DNA of 64,000 nucleotides. Source: Rhizobiaceae bacterium (GTDB lineage Bacteria > Pseudomonadota > Alphaproteobacteria > Rhizobiales > Rhizobiaceae). Below the pieces are notes generated by a model. It was not told where the DNA came from. It worked only from the letters and a program-made list of their open reading frames with translations, and did no database searches. Within the stretch, counting starts at the first letter, position 1. Each line of letters opens with the position of its first letter. Positions 27,534 to 36,588 of this stretch are shown here, piece after piece. Location of the stretch: the NCBI GenBank assembly GCA_014238155.1, contig JABABQ010000052.1, positions 23,834 through 87,833 on the forward strand, read 5' to 3'. A program made the translations under genes and the position numbers.

Positions 27534-30500
27534 ATGCCCAACAACAAGATGCTCATCGACGCGGGCCACCCGGAAGAAACCCGCGTTGTCATGCTACGAG
27601 GCAACCGGGTTGATGAATTCGATTTCGAATCGGAACACAAAACCCAGCTTCGCGGCAACATATATCTCGCAAAAGTAACACGCGTAGAGCCCTCCTTGCA
27701 GGCGGCCTTTGTAGATTATGGTGGCAACCGCCATGGTTTCCTCGCGTTTAGCGAAATCCATCCAGATTATTATCAAATTCCTGTCGCAGACCGCCAGGCT
27801 CTGCTCGACGCCGACGCTGAGGATGCCCGCGAAGCCGCGGCCGCCGAAGCGCTGCAGGACCAGGACGCGGACGATGCCGAGGAAACCAATGAAAAGCCCA
27901 CCCGCAAGCGTCGTTCCAGACGCCGTGGCAAGTCAGACACCGGTGCCAAGGCCTCCCAATCTGACACCAGCTCTGATCAAGCCAATTTAGACGACAACGG
28001 CAGTGAATCAGACGAAGCCATCCAACAATCCCAAGCTGCCGAAACGACTGATGCATCAGACTACGGTGATGCGCCGGATGACGCCGCGCCTGTTGACGCA
28101 AATCCAGCCGAAAAAATTGCCAATGCCAACGCTTTGGACGAAGCGGGTAACGGCGGAGACGCCGACAAGAGCGAAGACACCGAAGAAGAAAGCGACGACG
28201 ATGCCACCTCGATGTCAGCAGACAATGAGGGCGAAGACGTTGTCTCCGAACCGGCAAAACCGAAGAAAAAAACCACCCGCAGCCCGCGCAAGAAAAAATC
28301 GGAAGCAGTTTCCGAGGCGTCCGATGCGGATACCGACAAACCAGTTGACGCCACTGCTGAAGCAACATCAGAAGAACCACCCAAACGCAAGCGTCGCAGA
28401 ACTTCCCGGGTCAAGGCCAATACAGAATCCGATGTGACAGCAGAAACTGTCGCAGAAGAGCCCTCTGCAGATACTGATAGCAACGCAGATGCGGCTCAAG
28501 AACCGCAAGAATCGGTAGCGAAAGCGGAAAAACCCAAGCGTCGCCGCACTTCCCGCAAAAAGAAGACTGAGGAAGATGCCGAAGCTTCACCAGAACTGAC
28601 AGCAGATGCTGCTGTAGTTGATGAAAGCACCGCAGATTCTTCAGATTCTGCCGAAGAGGAAGTCGAAGCAAAGCCACGCAAATCCCGCTCGCGGTCACGC
28701 TCACGGCGCCGTAAGTCCAAAGACGATGCTAACGATGTCGATGTCTCTGATGACAATGACAATGGCAACAGCGTGGAAGAGCTTGGCTCCCAAGACGCTA
28801 TGGAGGAAGTACCGGCCCGTCGCGCACCGCGGCGTCATTATAAGATTCAGGAAGTCATCAAGCGGCGGCAAATCCTGCTCGTACAAGTCGTAAAAGAGGA
28901 ACGCGGCAACAAGGGTGCTGCGCTGACGACCTATCTTTCTTTGGCTGGTCGCTATTCTGTGCTGATGCCCAATACCGCTCGCGGTGGTGGCATCTCTCGT
29001 AAGATCACAAACGCTTCTGACCGGAAGCGTTTAAAAGCTATTGCTTCTAATCTCGAAGTTCCACAGGGGATGGGCGTAATCCTGCGCACCGCAGGTGCCT
29101 CGCGCCAGCCCGAAGACATTCAACGCGATTTTGAATATCTGATGCGGCTTTGGGAAAATGTCCGCAGTCTGACGCTGGAATCGACGGCCCCTTATCTCGT
29201 CTATGAAGAAGGCAGCCTTATCAAACGGTCCATCCGGGACATGTATGACAAGGACACAGGCGAAATTATGGTTGCCGGTGACGCCGGCTATCGTGAAGCC
29301 AAAGATTTCATGACCATGTTGATGCCTAATCACGCCAAAAACGTGAAATTGTATCGTGACCGCATTCCCATGTTTGCCCGTATGGGTGTTGAGGCTCAAC
29401 TCGACGCCATGTTGCAGCCGGAAGTAACGCTGAAGTCTGGCGGCTACATCATAATTGACCAGACCGAAGCCTTGGTTGCAATCGATGTAAACTCGGGTCG
29501 TTCGACGCGTCAACATTCTGTAGAAGAAACCGCTGTGCAAACCAATCTGGAAGCGGCCGATGAAGTTGCACGCCAATTGCGCCTGCGGGATCTTGCTGGT
29601 CTCATCGTCATCGACTTCATTGACATGGAGGACAAACGCAATATCCGTTCAGTTGAAAAGCGTTTAAAGGAAGCTCTGAAAGAAGACCGTGCCCGAATTC
29701 AGGTAGGCCGCATTTCTCATTTCGGATTGATGGAAATGTCACGTCAGCGCATTCGCGCCAGCGTATTGGAATCGACTACCCAGACATGTCCTACCTGTGA
29801 AGGCCTTGGCCATGTCAGAGCCGCATCTTCGGTGGCCATTTCCGTGCTTCGCACAATTGAAGAGCAGCTGAACCGCAATTCGCGAAACAACTTGATCGTC
29901 AAGGTTAGTACTGAGACAGCCCTTTATGTGCTCAATAACAAGCGCGACAATCTGGGTGATTTGGAAAGCAGGTTCAACGTTTCAATTTCCATTGCGACGG
30001 ATGACAGCCTGGGCAGCACTCCTTGTGCAATCGAACGTGGCGAAGCTTCCAGCCGCAGATCGCTGCCAGAAGCCGCCATTCAGCCGGATTCAATCGAACT
30101 ATCCGAAGACGATGTCGATAGCGAAGCTTCGGACATCGCCAAGACTGCTGACCCCGAGGCGCAAAGTGCCGATAGCGAAGGCAACGGCGGAGGCAAAAAG
30201 CGCCGTCGTCGTCGCAGACGGCGCAAAGGCAGCGACGTTGAGGAAAATGAAGAAACTGTCGTTGCCAAAAGCGATGCCATCGGGGATGACAACTCTACCG
30301 ATATTGCGCAGGTTACAGATACCAAAGTCGACCAACCGTCGGAAGATGAACAGGAAAAGCCTGCAGGAAGGGTCAAACGCACCCGTCGCACCCGCGCTAA
30401 AAAGACGGAAACCGTCTCCAATACAACTGCAGAGGCGACGAACAACGAAGAGACAGATGCCCCTGACGATGCAGATGCAGAACAGGAGAAACCTGCAAAA

Positions 30501-30824
30501 ACGCGTCGCAAGCGCGTGTCGAAAAAGGCTGTAGCTGCAGAACAGGACAACGCTGAGTCTGAAGTTACAGAAACATCAGCCCCTCCTGTGGCGGCCAGTG
30601 GCCTGGAAGACGCCGTGGACGAAGGCGACGACCGCGACGACCCAGCCAAACCCAAACGCCGAACAACCCGGCGCAAGAAAGCCGAGCCGGCTGCAGCGAT
30701 TGGCGGAGAAACTATAACCGCCCAGGATACGCAAACAGCAGTCGAAATGTCGGTTTCGGCAGACCCCATCGTAGCGGAATCAGAACCAAAAAAGAGCGGT
30801 TGGTGGCAAAGGAAGTTTTTCTAA
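27534..30824 (+). CDS. rne: Ribonuclease E with split S1 domain
   Basis: 1,096 residues; GGAAAG sits 9 bases before the ATG. The S1 domain (from about 37) is interrupted between about residues 90 and 432 by a charged, low-complexity insertion alternating acidic and Arg/Lys-rich blocks, then resumes at QEVIKRRQILLVQVVKEERG. The DNase I-like catalytic centre has D651 in AIDVNSG and D694 in VIDFIDM; the zinc-link cysteines are in CPTC near 752. The C-terminal scaffold has further basic blocks and ends in SGWWQRKFF, resembling the GWW tail by which Caulobacter RNase E binds PNPase. It initiates RNA decay and processing as core of a degradosome. Confidence 0.95.
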   Translation: MPNNKMLIDAGHPEETRVVMLRGNRVDEFDFESEHKTQLRGNIYLAKVTRVEPSLQAAFVDYGGNRHGFLAFSEIHPDYYQIPVADRQALLDADAEDAREAAAAEALQDQDADDAEETNEKPTRKRRSRRRGKSDTGAKASQSDTSSDQANLDDNGSESDEAIQQSQAAETTDASDYGDAPDDAAPVDANPAEKIANANALDEAGNGGDADKSEDTEEESDDDATSMSADNEGEDVVSEPAKPKKKTTRSPRKKKSEAVSEASDADTDKPVDATAEATSEEPPKRKRRRTSRVKANTESDVTAETVAEEPSADTDSNADAAQEPQESVAKAEKPKRRRTSRKKKTEEDAEASPELTADAAVVDESTADSSDSAEEEVEAKPRKSRSRSRSRRRKSKDDANDVDVSDDNDNGNSVEELGSQDAMEEVPARRAPRRHYKIQEVIKRRQILLVQVVKEERGNKGAALTTYLSLAGRYSVLMPNTARGGGISRKITNASDRKRLKAIASNLEVPQGMGVILRTAGASRQPEDIQRDFEYLMRLWENVRSLTLESTAPYLVYEEGSLIKRSIRDMYDKDTGEIMVAGDAGYREAKDFMTMLMPNHAKNVKLYRDRIPMFARMGVEAQLDAMLQPEVTLKSGGYIIIDQTEALVAIDVNSGRSTRQHSVEETAVQTNLEAADEVARQLRLRDLAGLIVIDFIDMEDKRNIRSVEKRLKEALKEDRARIQVGRISHFGLMEMSRQRIRASVLESTTQTCPTCEGLGHVRAASSVAISVLRTIEEQLNRNSRNNLIVKVSTETALYVLNNKRDNLGDLESRFNVSISIATDDSLGSTPCAIERGEASSRRSLPEAAIQPDSIELSEDDVDSEASDIAKTADPEAQSADSEGNGGGKKRRRRRRRRKGSDVEENEETVVAKSDAIGDDNSTDIAQVTDTKVDQPSEDEQEKPAGRVKRTRRTRAKKTETVSNTTAEATNNEETDAPDDADAEQEKPAKTRRKRVSKKAVAAEQDNAESEVTETSAPPVAASGLEDAVDEGDDRDDPAKPKRRTTRRKKAEPAAAIGGETITAQDTQTAVEMSVSADPIVAESEPKKSGWWQRKFF

Positions 30825-30870
30825 CCCACAAGGGTTTCTAACGAAACGTATAGCGATAAAGCAATTATAG

Positions 30871-30905
30871 GGGCGATTGTCTGTCATCAGACTCGCCCTT
30901 TTTTT
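30871..30905 (+). terminator. Intrinsic terminator of rne
   Basis: GGGCGA, TT, GTCTG, TCAT loop, CAGAC, TCGCCC, then seven T: an 11-bp stem with a small internal bulge 47 bases after the rne stop codon. Confidence 0.9.
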
Positions 30906-30986
30906 GCGTCAACAATCACCAATGATAGCTGGATTGGCGTAACCTCTCGAATTTGGTTAACTTGACAGAGAGGGGACGCAATCTAA

Positions 30987-31742
30987 ATGCCCAAAATCGA
31001 ACTTCTGAACTTGAGTTGCCGCAACCCGAAAGCTCAGTGTGATTTCTATTGCTCGGTTCTCGGCATGCTCAATTTTGGCGATTTTACCGTGGGTTACGCC
31101 AATGATGCAGAAGCAAAAATTCGGTTTGTGGTTGCACAACAACCCTACAGGCCTATCGCCAACGACCTCTATTGGAAAATCGCGTTAGCCGTCCCCAATA
31201 TCGAACTCGCCTGCCAACAGTTGCAGAAAAATGGGGTGGATGTGGGGTCACCACATCAGTTTCAAGATATCGGCTATTTGGCCCATTTTTCCGATCCGGA
31301 GGGATATCCTGTTGAATTAATCGATCATTGTTTTGAAGGACAGCGGTCAAATTCATCTTTTGACACCAGTCTCTTTGGTGGTGGAGCTCATTTCAATCTG
31401 CTGACCCTGCGTGCAACAGAAATTGGACCCATACAGGAATTGTGCCGCGACATCGGCATGACACCGTTGGCCATCCAGAGTGTCAAAGGGCGCGGCTTCA
31501 CTCTACATTTCTTTGCCTTCACGTCCCAGGAACCACCCTGCCCCGATCTTCATGCCATTGAAAACCGGCCTTGGTTGTATCAAAGGCCCTTTACAGTGCT
31601 GGAAATTCAACATGTTCCAAAGCTGAATTTGGCTTCCCCCAGCGTCAATGATGCGGTCGGTTATCAAAATACCTTGCTGTCAGGTGTAACTCACCCAATC
31701 CAACGAAATAGATTGAAGCTTGAAACGTGTAGGGCGCAATGA
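30987..31742 (+). CDS. VOC-family protein (two glyoxalase-like modules)
   Basis: 251 residues. The first module (about 1-115) starts ELLNLSCRNPKAQCDFYCSVLGM and ends with HFSDPEGYPVELI, a typical glyoxalase/dioxygenase-type strand with a Glu metal ligand. The second half (GGGAHFNLLTLRAT..., TVLEIQHV) looks like a second VOC module. Substrate unknown. It follows the rne terminator and precedes adhC; glutathione-linked VOC enzymes would suit that setting, but this is only positional. Confidence 0.8.
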   Translation: MPKIELLNLSCRNPKAQCDFYCSVLGMLNFGDFTVGYANDAEAKIRFVVAQQPYRPIANDLYWKIALAVPNIELACQQLQKNGVDVGSPHQFQDIGYLAHFSDPEGYPVELIDHCFEGQRSNSSFDTSLFGGGAHFNLLTLRATEIGPIQELCRDIGMTPLAIQSVKGRGFTLHFFAFTSQEPPCPDLHAIENRPWLYQRPFTVLEIQHVPKLNLASPSVNDAVGYQNTLLSGVTHPIQRNRLKLETCRAQ

Positions 31743-31868
31743 CTTGGCATATGCGGCCATTCTCCCTGACAGCCTGATCCGAGGTATTTGGCGCATTTTT
31801 GCTTGCCAATCAGGGTGTACGATAGCAAAGTTCCATCAATAAATCGTAGATTCTGCCGGGGAGAGATT

Positions 31869-32981
31869 ATGGACGTTAGAGCAGCTGTTGCCTTTGAAGC
31901 AGGCAAACCACTTGAAATTGCAACTGTGCAACTGGAAGGGCCTAAAGCTGGCGAGGTTCTCGTTGAAGTTAAAGCCACCGGCATTTGTCACACCGATGAA
32001 TTCACTTTGTCCGGTGCTGATCCCGAAGGCATCTTTCCAGCCATTTTAGGACATGAAGGCGCCGGCGTGGTTGTTGACGTTGGTGCTGGCGTAACGTCAT
32101 TGAAAAAAGGCGACCACGTAATCCCCCTCTATACGCCCGAATGTCGCGAGTGTGATTACTGTCTGCATCCAAAAACCAATCTCTGTCAGGCGATCCGAAC
32201 GACACAGGGACAAGGACTGATGCCCGACGGGTCCAGTCGCTTTTCCCTCGATGGCAAGCCGATTATGCATTATATGGGCACTTCGACATTTGCCAATTTC
32301 ACCGTCCTGCCAGAAATTGCTCTTGCTAAAGTGCGTGAAGACGCTCCTTTCGACAAGATTTGTTACATTGGGTGCGGTGTCACCACCGGCATTGGCGCGG
32401 TTATCAACACTGCCAAAGCTGAGCCTGGCTGCAATGCCGTTGTATTCGGGCTTGGTGGAATCGGCCTCAACGTCTTGCAAGGCCTGCGTCTGATTGGCGC
32501 CAACAAGATTGTTGGTGTTGATATGAATAATTCAAAAAAGGAATGGGGCGAGAAATTCGGAATGACCCATTTCGTCAATCCTTCCGAAATCGGCGAAGAC
32601 AATCTGGTTGATCATCTGGTAGAGATCACCGATGGAGGAGCTGACTATTCCTTTGAGTGTATCGGCAATACAAAAGTCATGCGTGCGGCGCTGGAGTGTT
32701 GCCACAAGGGCTGGGGTGAATCGATCATCATTGGTGTTGCCGGGGCCGGACAGGAAATTTCGACCCGTCCATTTCAATTGGTCACAGGTCGGTCCTGGCG
32801 TGGAACCGCTTTTGGCGGTGCCCGCGGTCGAACCGACGTCCCCAAGATTGTTGACTGGTACATGGACGGCAAAATCCAGATCGATCCCATGATCACCCAC
32901 AAAATGCCGCTGGAAGACATCAACAAGGCCTTCGATCTGATGCATGAAGGCAAGTCGATCCGGTCAGTTGTTGAGTTCTAA
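31869..32981 (+). CDS. adhC: S-(hydroxymethyl)glutathione dehydrogenase / class III alcohol dehydrogenase
   Basis: 370 residues from the ATG at 31869 (GGGGAGAG just upstream). Catalytic zinc ligands C40 and H62-E63, structural zinc cysteines C92, C95, C98 and C106, and the NAD-binding GLGGIGLNV are intact. Class III enzymes oxidise S-hydroxymethylglutathione, formed from formaldehyde and glutathione, to S-formylglutathione. The partner hydrolase fghA lies 1.7 kb downstream on the same strand. Also called frmA. Confidence 0.96.
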   Translation: MDVRAAVAFEAGKPLEIATVQLEGPKAGEVLVEVKATGICHTDEFTLSGADPEGIFPAILGHEGAGVVVDVGAGVTSLKKGDHVIPLYTPECRECDYCLHPKTNLCQAIRTTQGQGLMPDGSSRFSLDGKPIMHYMGTSTFANFTVLPEIALAKVREDAPFDKICYIGCGVTTGIGAVINTAKAEPGCNAVVFGLGGIGLNVLQGLRLIGANKIVGVDMNNSKKEWGEKFGMTHFVNPSEIGEDNLVDHLVEITDGGADYSFECIGNTKVMRAALECCHKGWGESIIIGVAGAGQEISTRPFQLVTGRSWRGTAFGGARGRTDVPKIVDWYMDGKIQIDPMITHKMPLEDINKAFDLMHEGKSIRSVVEF

Positions 32982-33006
32982 GGGCGATCCAGTCACTGCC
33001 AACACC

Positions 33007-33687
33007 ATGTATCGATACGCCTGTGGTGCATCGATTGCGGTCATGTTTGCCTCGATTTCAATCTTGTCGCCGACGCTGGCGCAAACAACCGAATTCGGGA
33101 CAATCACCAAAAGTGTAACATTGCCGAAGGGAGCAAAGGTTGACCCGCGATACCTGCTGCGTCGCAAAAAGTCGAGGATCAAAGACAAAGATCAAACCTC
33201 TCCCGAAGAAGACCCAGAAAAACAGGCCAGAGAAAAAGCAGCTCACTTGTTGGACTCCCGGTTGCTGGGAGCTTGGACCCGCGTTTCATCGACCAATGCG
33301 GGCTTGTCCACCTCCACTGTTCGGGTGGCTGCAAGTCGCTGTTTACAACAGTTGAAACTAAAACCATTGAGGTTTGAAACGACCGCGGCGCGGCAACTGC
33401 CCGACATCGCTGCACTTTTCGGTGATCTGGTCTATTACCGAACTGAAAGGGGCCTGCAACGATTGGATATCAATTCCGGGCAAATTCGCCTGATATCCGA
33501 TCTGACCACCAAAAAACTGAACAACGCGCAAATTGTATGGACATTGATAGGTGACAACCTGAGATTGCGCATTCGGTTTTCCAGGCCGTTGAAGAAAGCA
33601 CCAAATGCACGATTTATGATCGAAGAATCGAGATTCTATCTGCGCTGCCCATCAAAAAATGATGAATTGTTCCAAGGCAATGATTAA
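33007..33687 (+). CDS. Secreted protein of unknown function (paralogue of next gene)
   Basis: About 226 residues from the ATG at 33007, with a signal peptide ending near SPTLAQ. A basic/charged linker is followed by a domain with LLGAW (86-90), Cys 112, LFGDLVYYRTERGLQ (137-151) and Cys 214 near the C-terminus. The GAW, LFGxLxYYR and terminal RC blocks recur in the next gene, so the two are paralogues. No known family is recognised. It starts 25 bases after adhC and is probably cotranscribed with it. The two conserved cysteines could form a disulfide in the periplasm. Confidence 0.7.
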   Translation: MYRYACGASIAVMFASISILSPTLAQTTEFGTITKSVTLPKGAKVDPRYLLRRKKSRIKDKDQTSPEEDPEKQAREKAAHLLDSRLLGAWTRVSSTNAGLSTSTVRVAASRCLQQLKLKPLRFETTAARQLPDIAALFGDLVYYRTERGLQRLDINSGQIRLISDLTTKKLNNAQIVWTLIGDNLRLRIRFSRPLKKAPNARFMIEESRFYLRCPSKNDELFQGND

Positions 33688-34210
33688 ATTACGCGCGGCG
33701 ATCGGCCTTTCTGCAGCGTTGTGGAGCACAATTGTGGCAGCCCAATCCTCCGGCGAACCAGATCAATCCGCGATACGACAATCGGCTGTATTTTTGGAAC
33801 AGATTGTTGGTGCTTGGGCGACTGTATTGCCTAAATGGGACGAAGATCCAACTGACGATGACTGGCGGGCTGCGCGGCAATTCTGTCTTACCCCGCTTAC
33901 AGCGCAAAGCCCCGCGGTGGTGAAGGACGCTGATCCCACTTTCCCTTCCAAAGACATGCTGTTTGGAACTCTGATCTATTACCGTGGTGTCGATGGCCTC
34001 CAGCAATATTCAGCAGCGCAAAACGAAATCAGAAGTTATCCTAATTTACGGGTCGGCCGGTCGAATAACGGTGCACCCGTCTATGAAATTAGCGGCAGCG
34101 GTGGCAACATCATCATCAACATCGGAAAAATAGATTCCGATGCAGGGCCAGCTATTGTAATGGTTCGTGAAAATGCATTGCTGTTTCGATGCAAGCAGAC
34201 CTCACCATGA
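33680..34210 (+). CDS. Secreted protein of unknown function (paralogue of previous gene)
   Basis: About 176 residues from the ATG at 33680, which overlaps the upstream stop by 8 bases and gives a clean signal peptide (MIKLRAAIGLSAALW...VAAQ); an ATG at 33659 is also possible. It shares with the preceding protein the GAW block, a central Cys, LFGTLIYYRGVDGLQ and a C-terminal FRC. Function is unknown. Overlap with its neighbour suggests coupled translation and joint function. Confidence 0.7.
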   Translation: MIKLRAAIGLSAALWSTIVAAQSSGEPDQSAIRQSAVFLEQIVGAWATVLPKWDEDPTDDDWRAARQFCLTPLTAQSPAVVKDADPTFPSKDMLFGTLIYYRGVDGLQQYSAAQNEIRSYPNLRVGRSNNGAPVYEISGSGGNIIINIGKIDSDAGPAIVMVRENALLFRCKQTSP

Positions 34211-34225
34211 AATTCCGCAAGACCT

Positions 34226-34687
34226 ATGATCATATTTATCGACGCTGATGCCTGCCCCGTGAAAGAAGAAACGATCAAAGTTGCTGGCCGTTACGGGCTG
34301 CCGGTGAAGATCGTATCCAATGGTGGCATGCGACCTTCCCGCGATCCGATGATTGAAACAATTGTTGTTGCTGCGGGCGCTGACGCCGCTGATGACTGGA
34401 TCGCCGAGCGCTGCAGCAGGGACGACGTAGTCATCACTTCCGACATTCCTCTGGCTGCCCGAATTCTCGATGCTCAGGGCATCGCGCTGGGTCCAACTGG
34501 TAAAGTGTTTACCGAAGAGACCATCGGCATGGCGCTGGCGGTACGCGATCTAAAACAACATCTGCGTGAGTCGAACCAAAGCCAGACCTATAATCGCGGC
34601 TTTGAACCACGCGACCGATCCAATTTTCTACAAGCGCTTGATCGACTTATTGTTCGGGGCATAAACCGGCGCAAATCTGACATTTAG
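34226..34687 (+). CDS. DUF188 / YaiI-YqxD family protein
   Basis: 153 residues, matching the UPF0178 family: N-terminal IFIDADACPVK, a conserved SNGGMRPSRDP loop and VITSDIPLAARI. Acidic residues at the strand ends recall a PIN/NYN-like nuclease fold, but no activity is established for the family. It sits 15 bases after the secreted pair and 11 bases before fghA, so it appears to be part of the adhC-fghA transcription unit. Confidence 0.88.
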   Translation: MIIFIDADACPVKEETIKVAGRYGLPVKIVSNGGMRPSRDPMIETIVVAAGADAADDWIAERCSRDDVVITSDIPLAARILDAQGIALGPTGKVFTEETIGMALAVRDLKQHLRESNQSQTYNRGFEPRDRSNFLQALDRLIVRGINRRKSDI

Positions 34688-34698
34688 GAGATTTATCC

Positions 34699-35529
34699 AT
34701 GGAAACCGTTTCGACCGCCCGCGCATTTGCCGGCACTCAGGGTGTCTATACGCACCAATCTGAACAATGCCAGTGCGATATGACCTTCGCGGTTTATATG
34801 CCACCACAGGCGCAAGACGGTCCGGTGCCGGTACTTTGGTATCTTTCCGGCCTGACCTGCAACCACAGCAACGTAATGGACAAGGGGGAATATCGCGCTC
34901 ACGCAGCAAAAAACGGTTTCGCCGTTGTCTGTCCTGACACCAGCCCCAGGGGAGACCAGGTCCCCGATGACACAGACAACTGGCAATTTGGTTCTGGAGC
35001 TGGTTTCTACCTCGACGCCATTCGCGAACCGTGGCGAAAAAATTACCGCATGTATTCCTACATTCTTCACGAATTGCAGGAACTGGTGATCGCCAATTTC
35101 AGAGTTGATAAGGATAGGCAGGGAATTTTTGGGCATTCAATGGGAGGGCATGGGGCAATCACCATGGCGCTCAAAAACCCGGACATCTATAAATCCTGCT
35201 CAGCATTTGCACCAATTGTGCAGCCAACCACGGCCGACTGGTCATCCGGCGCATTTGAAAGATACTTGGGCGACGATCCAGAAGCATGGGCCGATTATGA
35301 CGCGACCCTGCTGGTTGAAAATGGCGCACGGTACCCAGAAATACTGATTGATCAGGGACAGGCAGACGGATTTTTGGATGATGGTCTTCGACCGTGGTTG
35401 TTTGAAAAAGCCTGCAAAGATGCCGGTATGCCGCTGACTCTGCGCATGCAGGAAGGTTACGACCATTCCTACTTCTTCATTTCGAGCTTTATGAAAGATC
35501 ACATTTCCTGGCATGCAGAACGCCTGTAG
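34699..35529 (+). CDS. fghA: S-formylglutathione hydrolase
   Basis: 276 residues of the esterase D family. The nucleophile is S147 in GHSMGG; the acid and His of the triad are in LIDQGQADGF and GYDHSYF. It splits S-formylglutathione to formate and glutathione, completing the pathway begun by adhC upstream. GGAG stands 8 bases before the ATG. The usual Gfa gene is absent from this locus. Confidence 0.95.
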   Translation: METVSTARAFAGTQGVYTHQSEQCQCDMTFAVYMPPQAQDGPVPVLWYLSGLTCNHSNVMDKGEYRAHAAKNGFAVVCPDTSPRGDQVPDDTDNWQFGSGAGFYLDAIREPWRKNYRMYSYILHELQELVIANFRVDKDRQGIFGHSMGGHGAITMALKNPDIYKSCSAFAPIVQPTTADWSSGAFERYLGDDPEAWADYDATLLVENGARYPEILIDQGQADGFLDDGLRPWLFEKACKDAGMPLTLRMQEGYDHSYFFISSFMKDHISWHAERL

Positions 35530-35541
35530 ACGCAATTCAGC

Positions 35542-36501
35542 CTATTTATCACCAACGTGCATCACCGCTGCTCTTTCCCGTAAAAACAGATAGATGCCGG
35601 ACGCGACAATAATGAAGATGCCCAGCCACTTGAAGGCATCTGGAAATTCACCAAACAGCCAGAAACCGATAATCGTGCCGGTGACAATCTCCAGATACTG
35701 AAATGGCGCCAGTAACGATGCGCTTGCCAGACGAAAAGCCATTACCACCACCAAATGACCAAAAGTCGCCAACGCACCAATGGCGAATATGAGCAACCAG
35801 CGAATTCCGAATTCCGGCACTTGCGGTGAGGAGAAATCGTCTAAACCAAACCAGGTCGCCAGACCGACAACAATGGTCAATGTGATGACGCCCCCAACAC
35901 CAGCTGCAAATTGCATGGTCATGGGATTGTCTTTTGAGGCCATCTGGCGAGTCAGGATCAGGTACATCGCAAACAAAAAGGCCGTGCAAATTGGTAGCAG
36001 TGATATTGGGCCGAACACCGCATAACTAGGCTGGACGATGAACATGGCACCGATAAAACCGAACACGACAGCAATGCGGCGGCGCCAGCCAACCTTTTCC
36101 TTCAATATGATCACCGACAGTATCGTCAGTATAAACGGTTCGGTGAAAAACACCGCCAATGCATCGGCAATCGGCATATATTTCAACGTTGCAAAGAACA
36201 GCATCACCGCAAGGCTCATTAATGCTCCGCGTATCAGATTTGCCAGCAACTGACTGGGCACCAGCGCCCTCACTCCATAGACGACGACGATAATCGGTCC
36301 CAACAGACAAGCCTGAACCAGAAAACGGCCAAATGTGGTCTGGCCGGCAGAAACATCGTAATCGACCGCAAGAACCTTGGCGATGCCGTCCATCAACGGC
36401 AGCGTCAGCATCGCAATGATCATCAACACCATGCCGCGCGCAACGGTACCGTCAGAGCGGTTTTCTGGTTGATATTTTGGCACTGCCGGAGAAATTTTCA
36501 T
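35542..36501 (-). CDS. EamA-family (DMT) transporter
   Basis: About 319 residues from the ATG at 36501 (a GTG at 36507 is close by). Ten hydrophobic helices form two EamA repeats, with the second-half entry near GFIGAMF and the FQYLEIV and EFPD elements typical of drug/metabolite transporters. Substrate unknown. It converges with fghA, leaving only 12 bases between the two genes, with no terminator-like hairpin. Confidence 0.87.
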   Translation of the reverse strand: MKISPAVPKYQPENRSDGTVARGMVLMIIAMLTLPLMDGIAKVLAVDYDVSAGQTTFGRFLVQACLLGPIIVVVYGVRALVPSQLLANLIRGALMSLAVMLFFATLKYMPIADALAVFFTEPFILTILSVIILKEKVGWRRRIAVVFGFIGAMFIVQPSYAVFGPISLLPICTAFLFAMYLILTRQMASKDNPMTMQFAAGVGGVITLTIVVGLATWFGLDDFSSPQVPEFGIRWLLIFAIGALATFGHLVVVMAFRLASASLLAPFQYLEIVTGTIIGFWLFGEFPDAFKWLGIFIIVASGIYLFLRERAAVMHVGDK

Positions 36502-36588
36502 CGGCACACGATAGGTAGCTTAGCGGGATTGAGCTAGCAATATTGCGTCAACGCTCACCGCAATTCGACGGAGTTTGGCAATTGCCGG

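Noticed and set aside
27244..27678. Overlapping frames across the rne start (to 119-144 codons)
   Set aside because: They run into rne in another frame and show no signal peptide, domain or ribosome binding site.
30080..30769. 229-codon minus-strand frame rich in Ser, Ala and Arg
   Set aside because: Antisense of the low-complexity RNase E tail.
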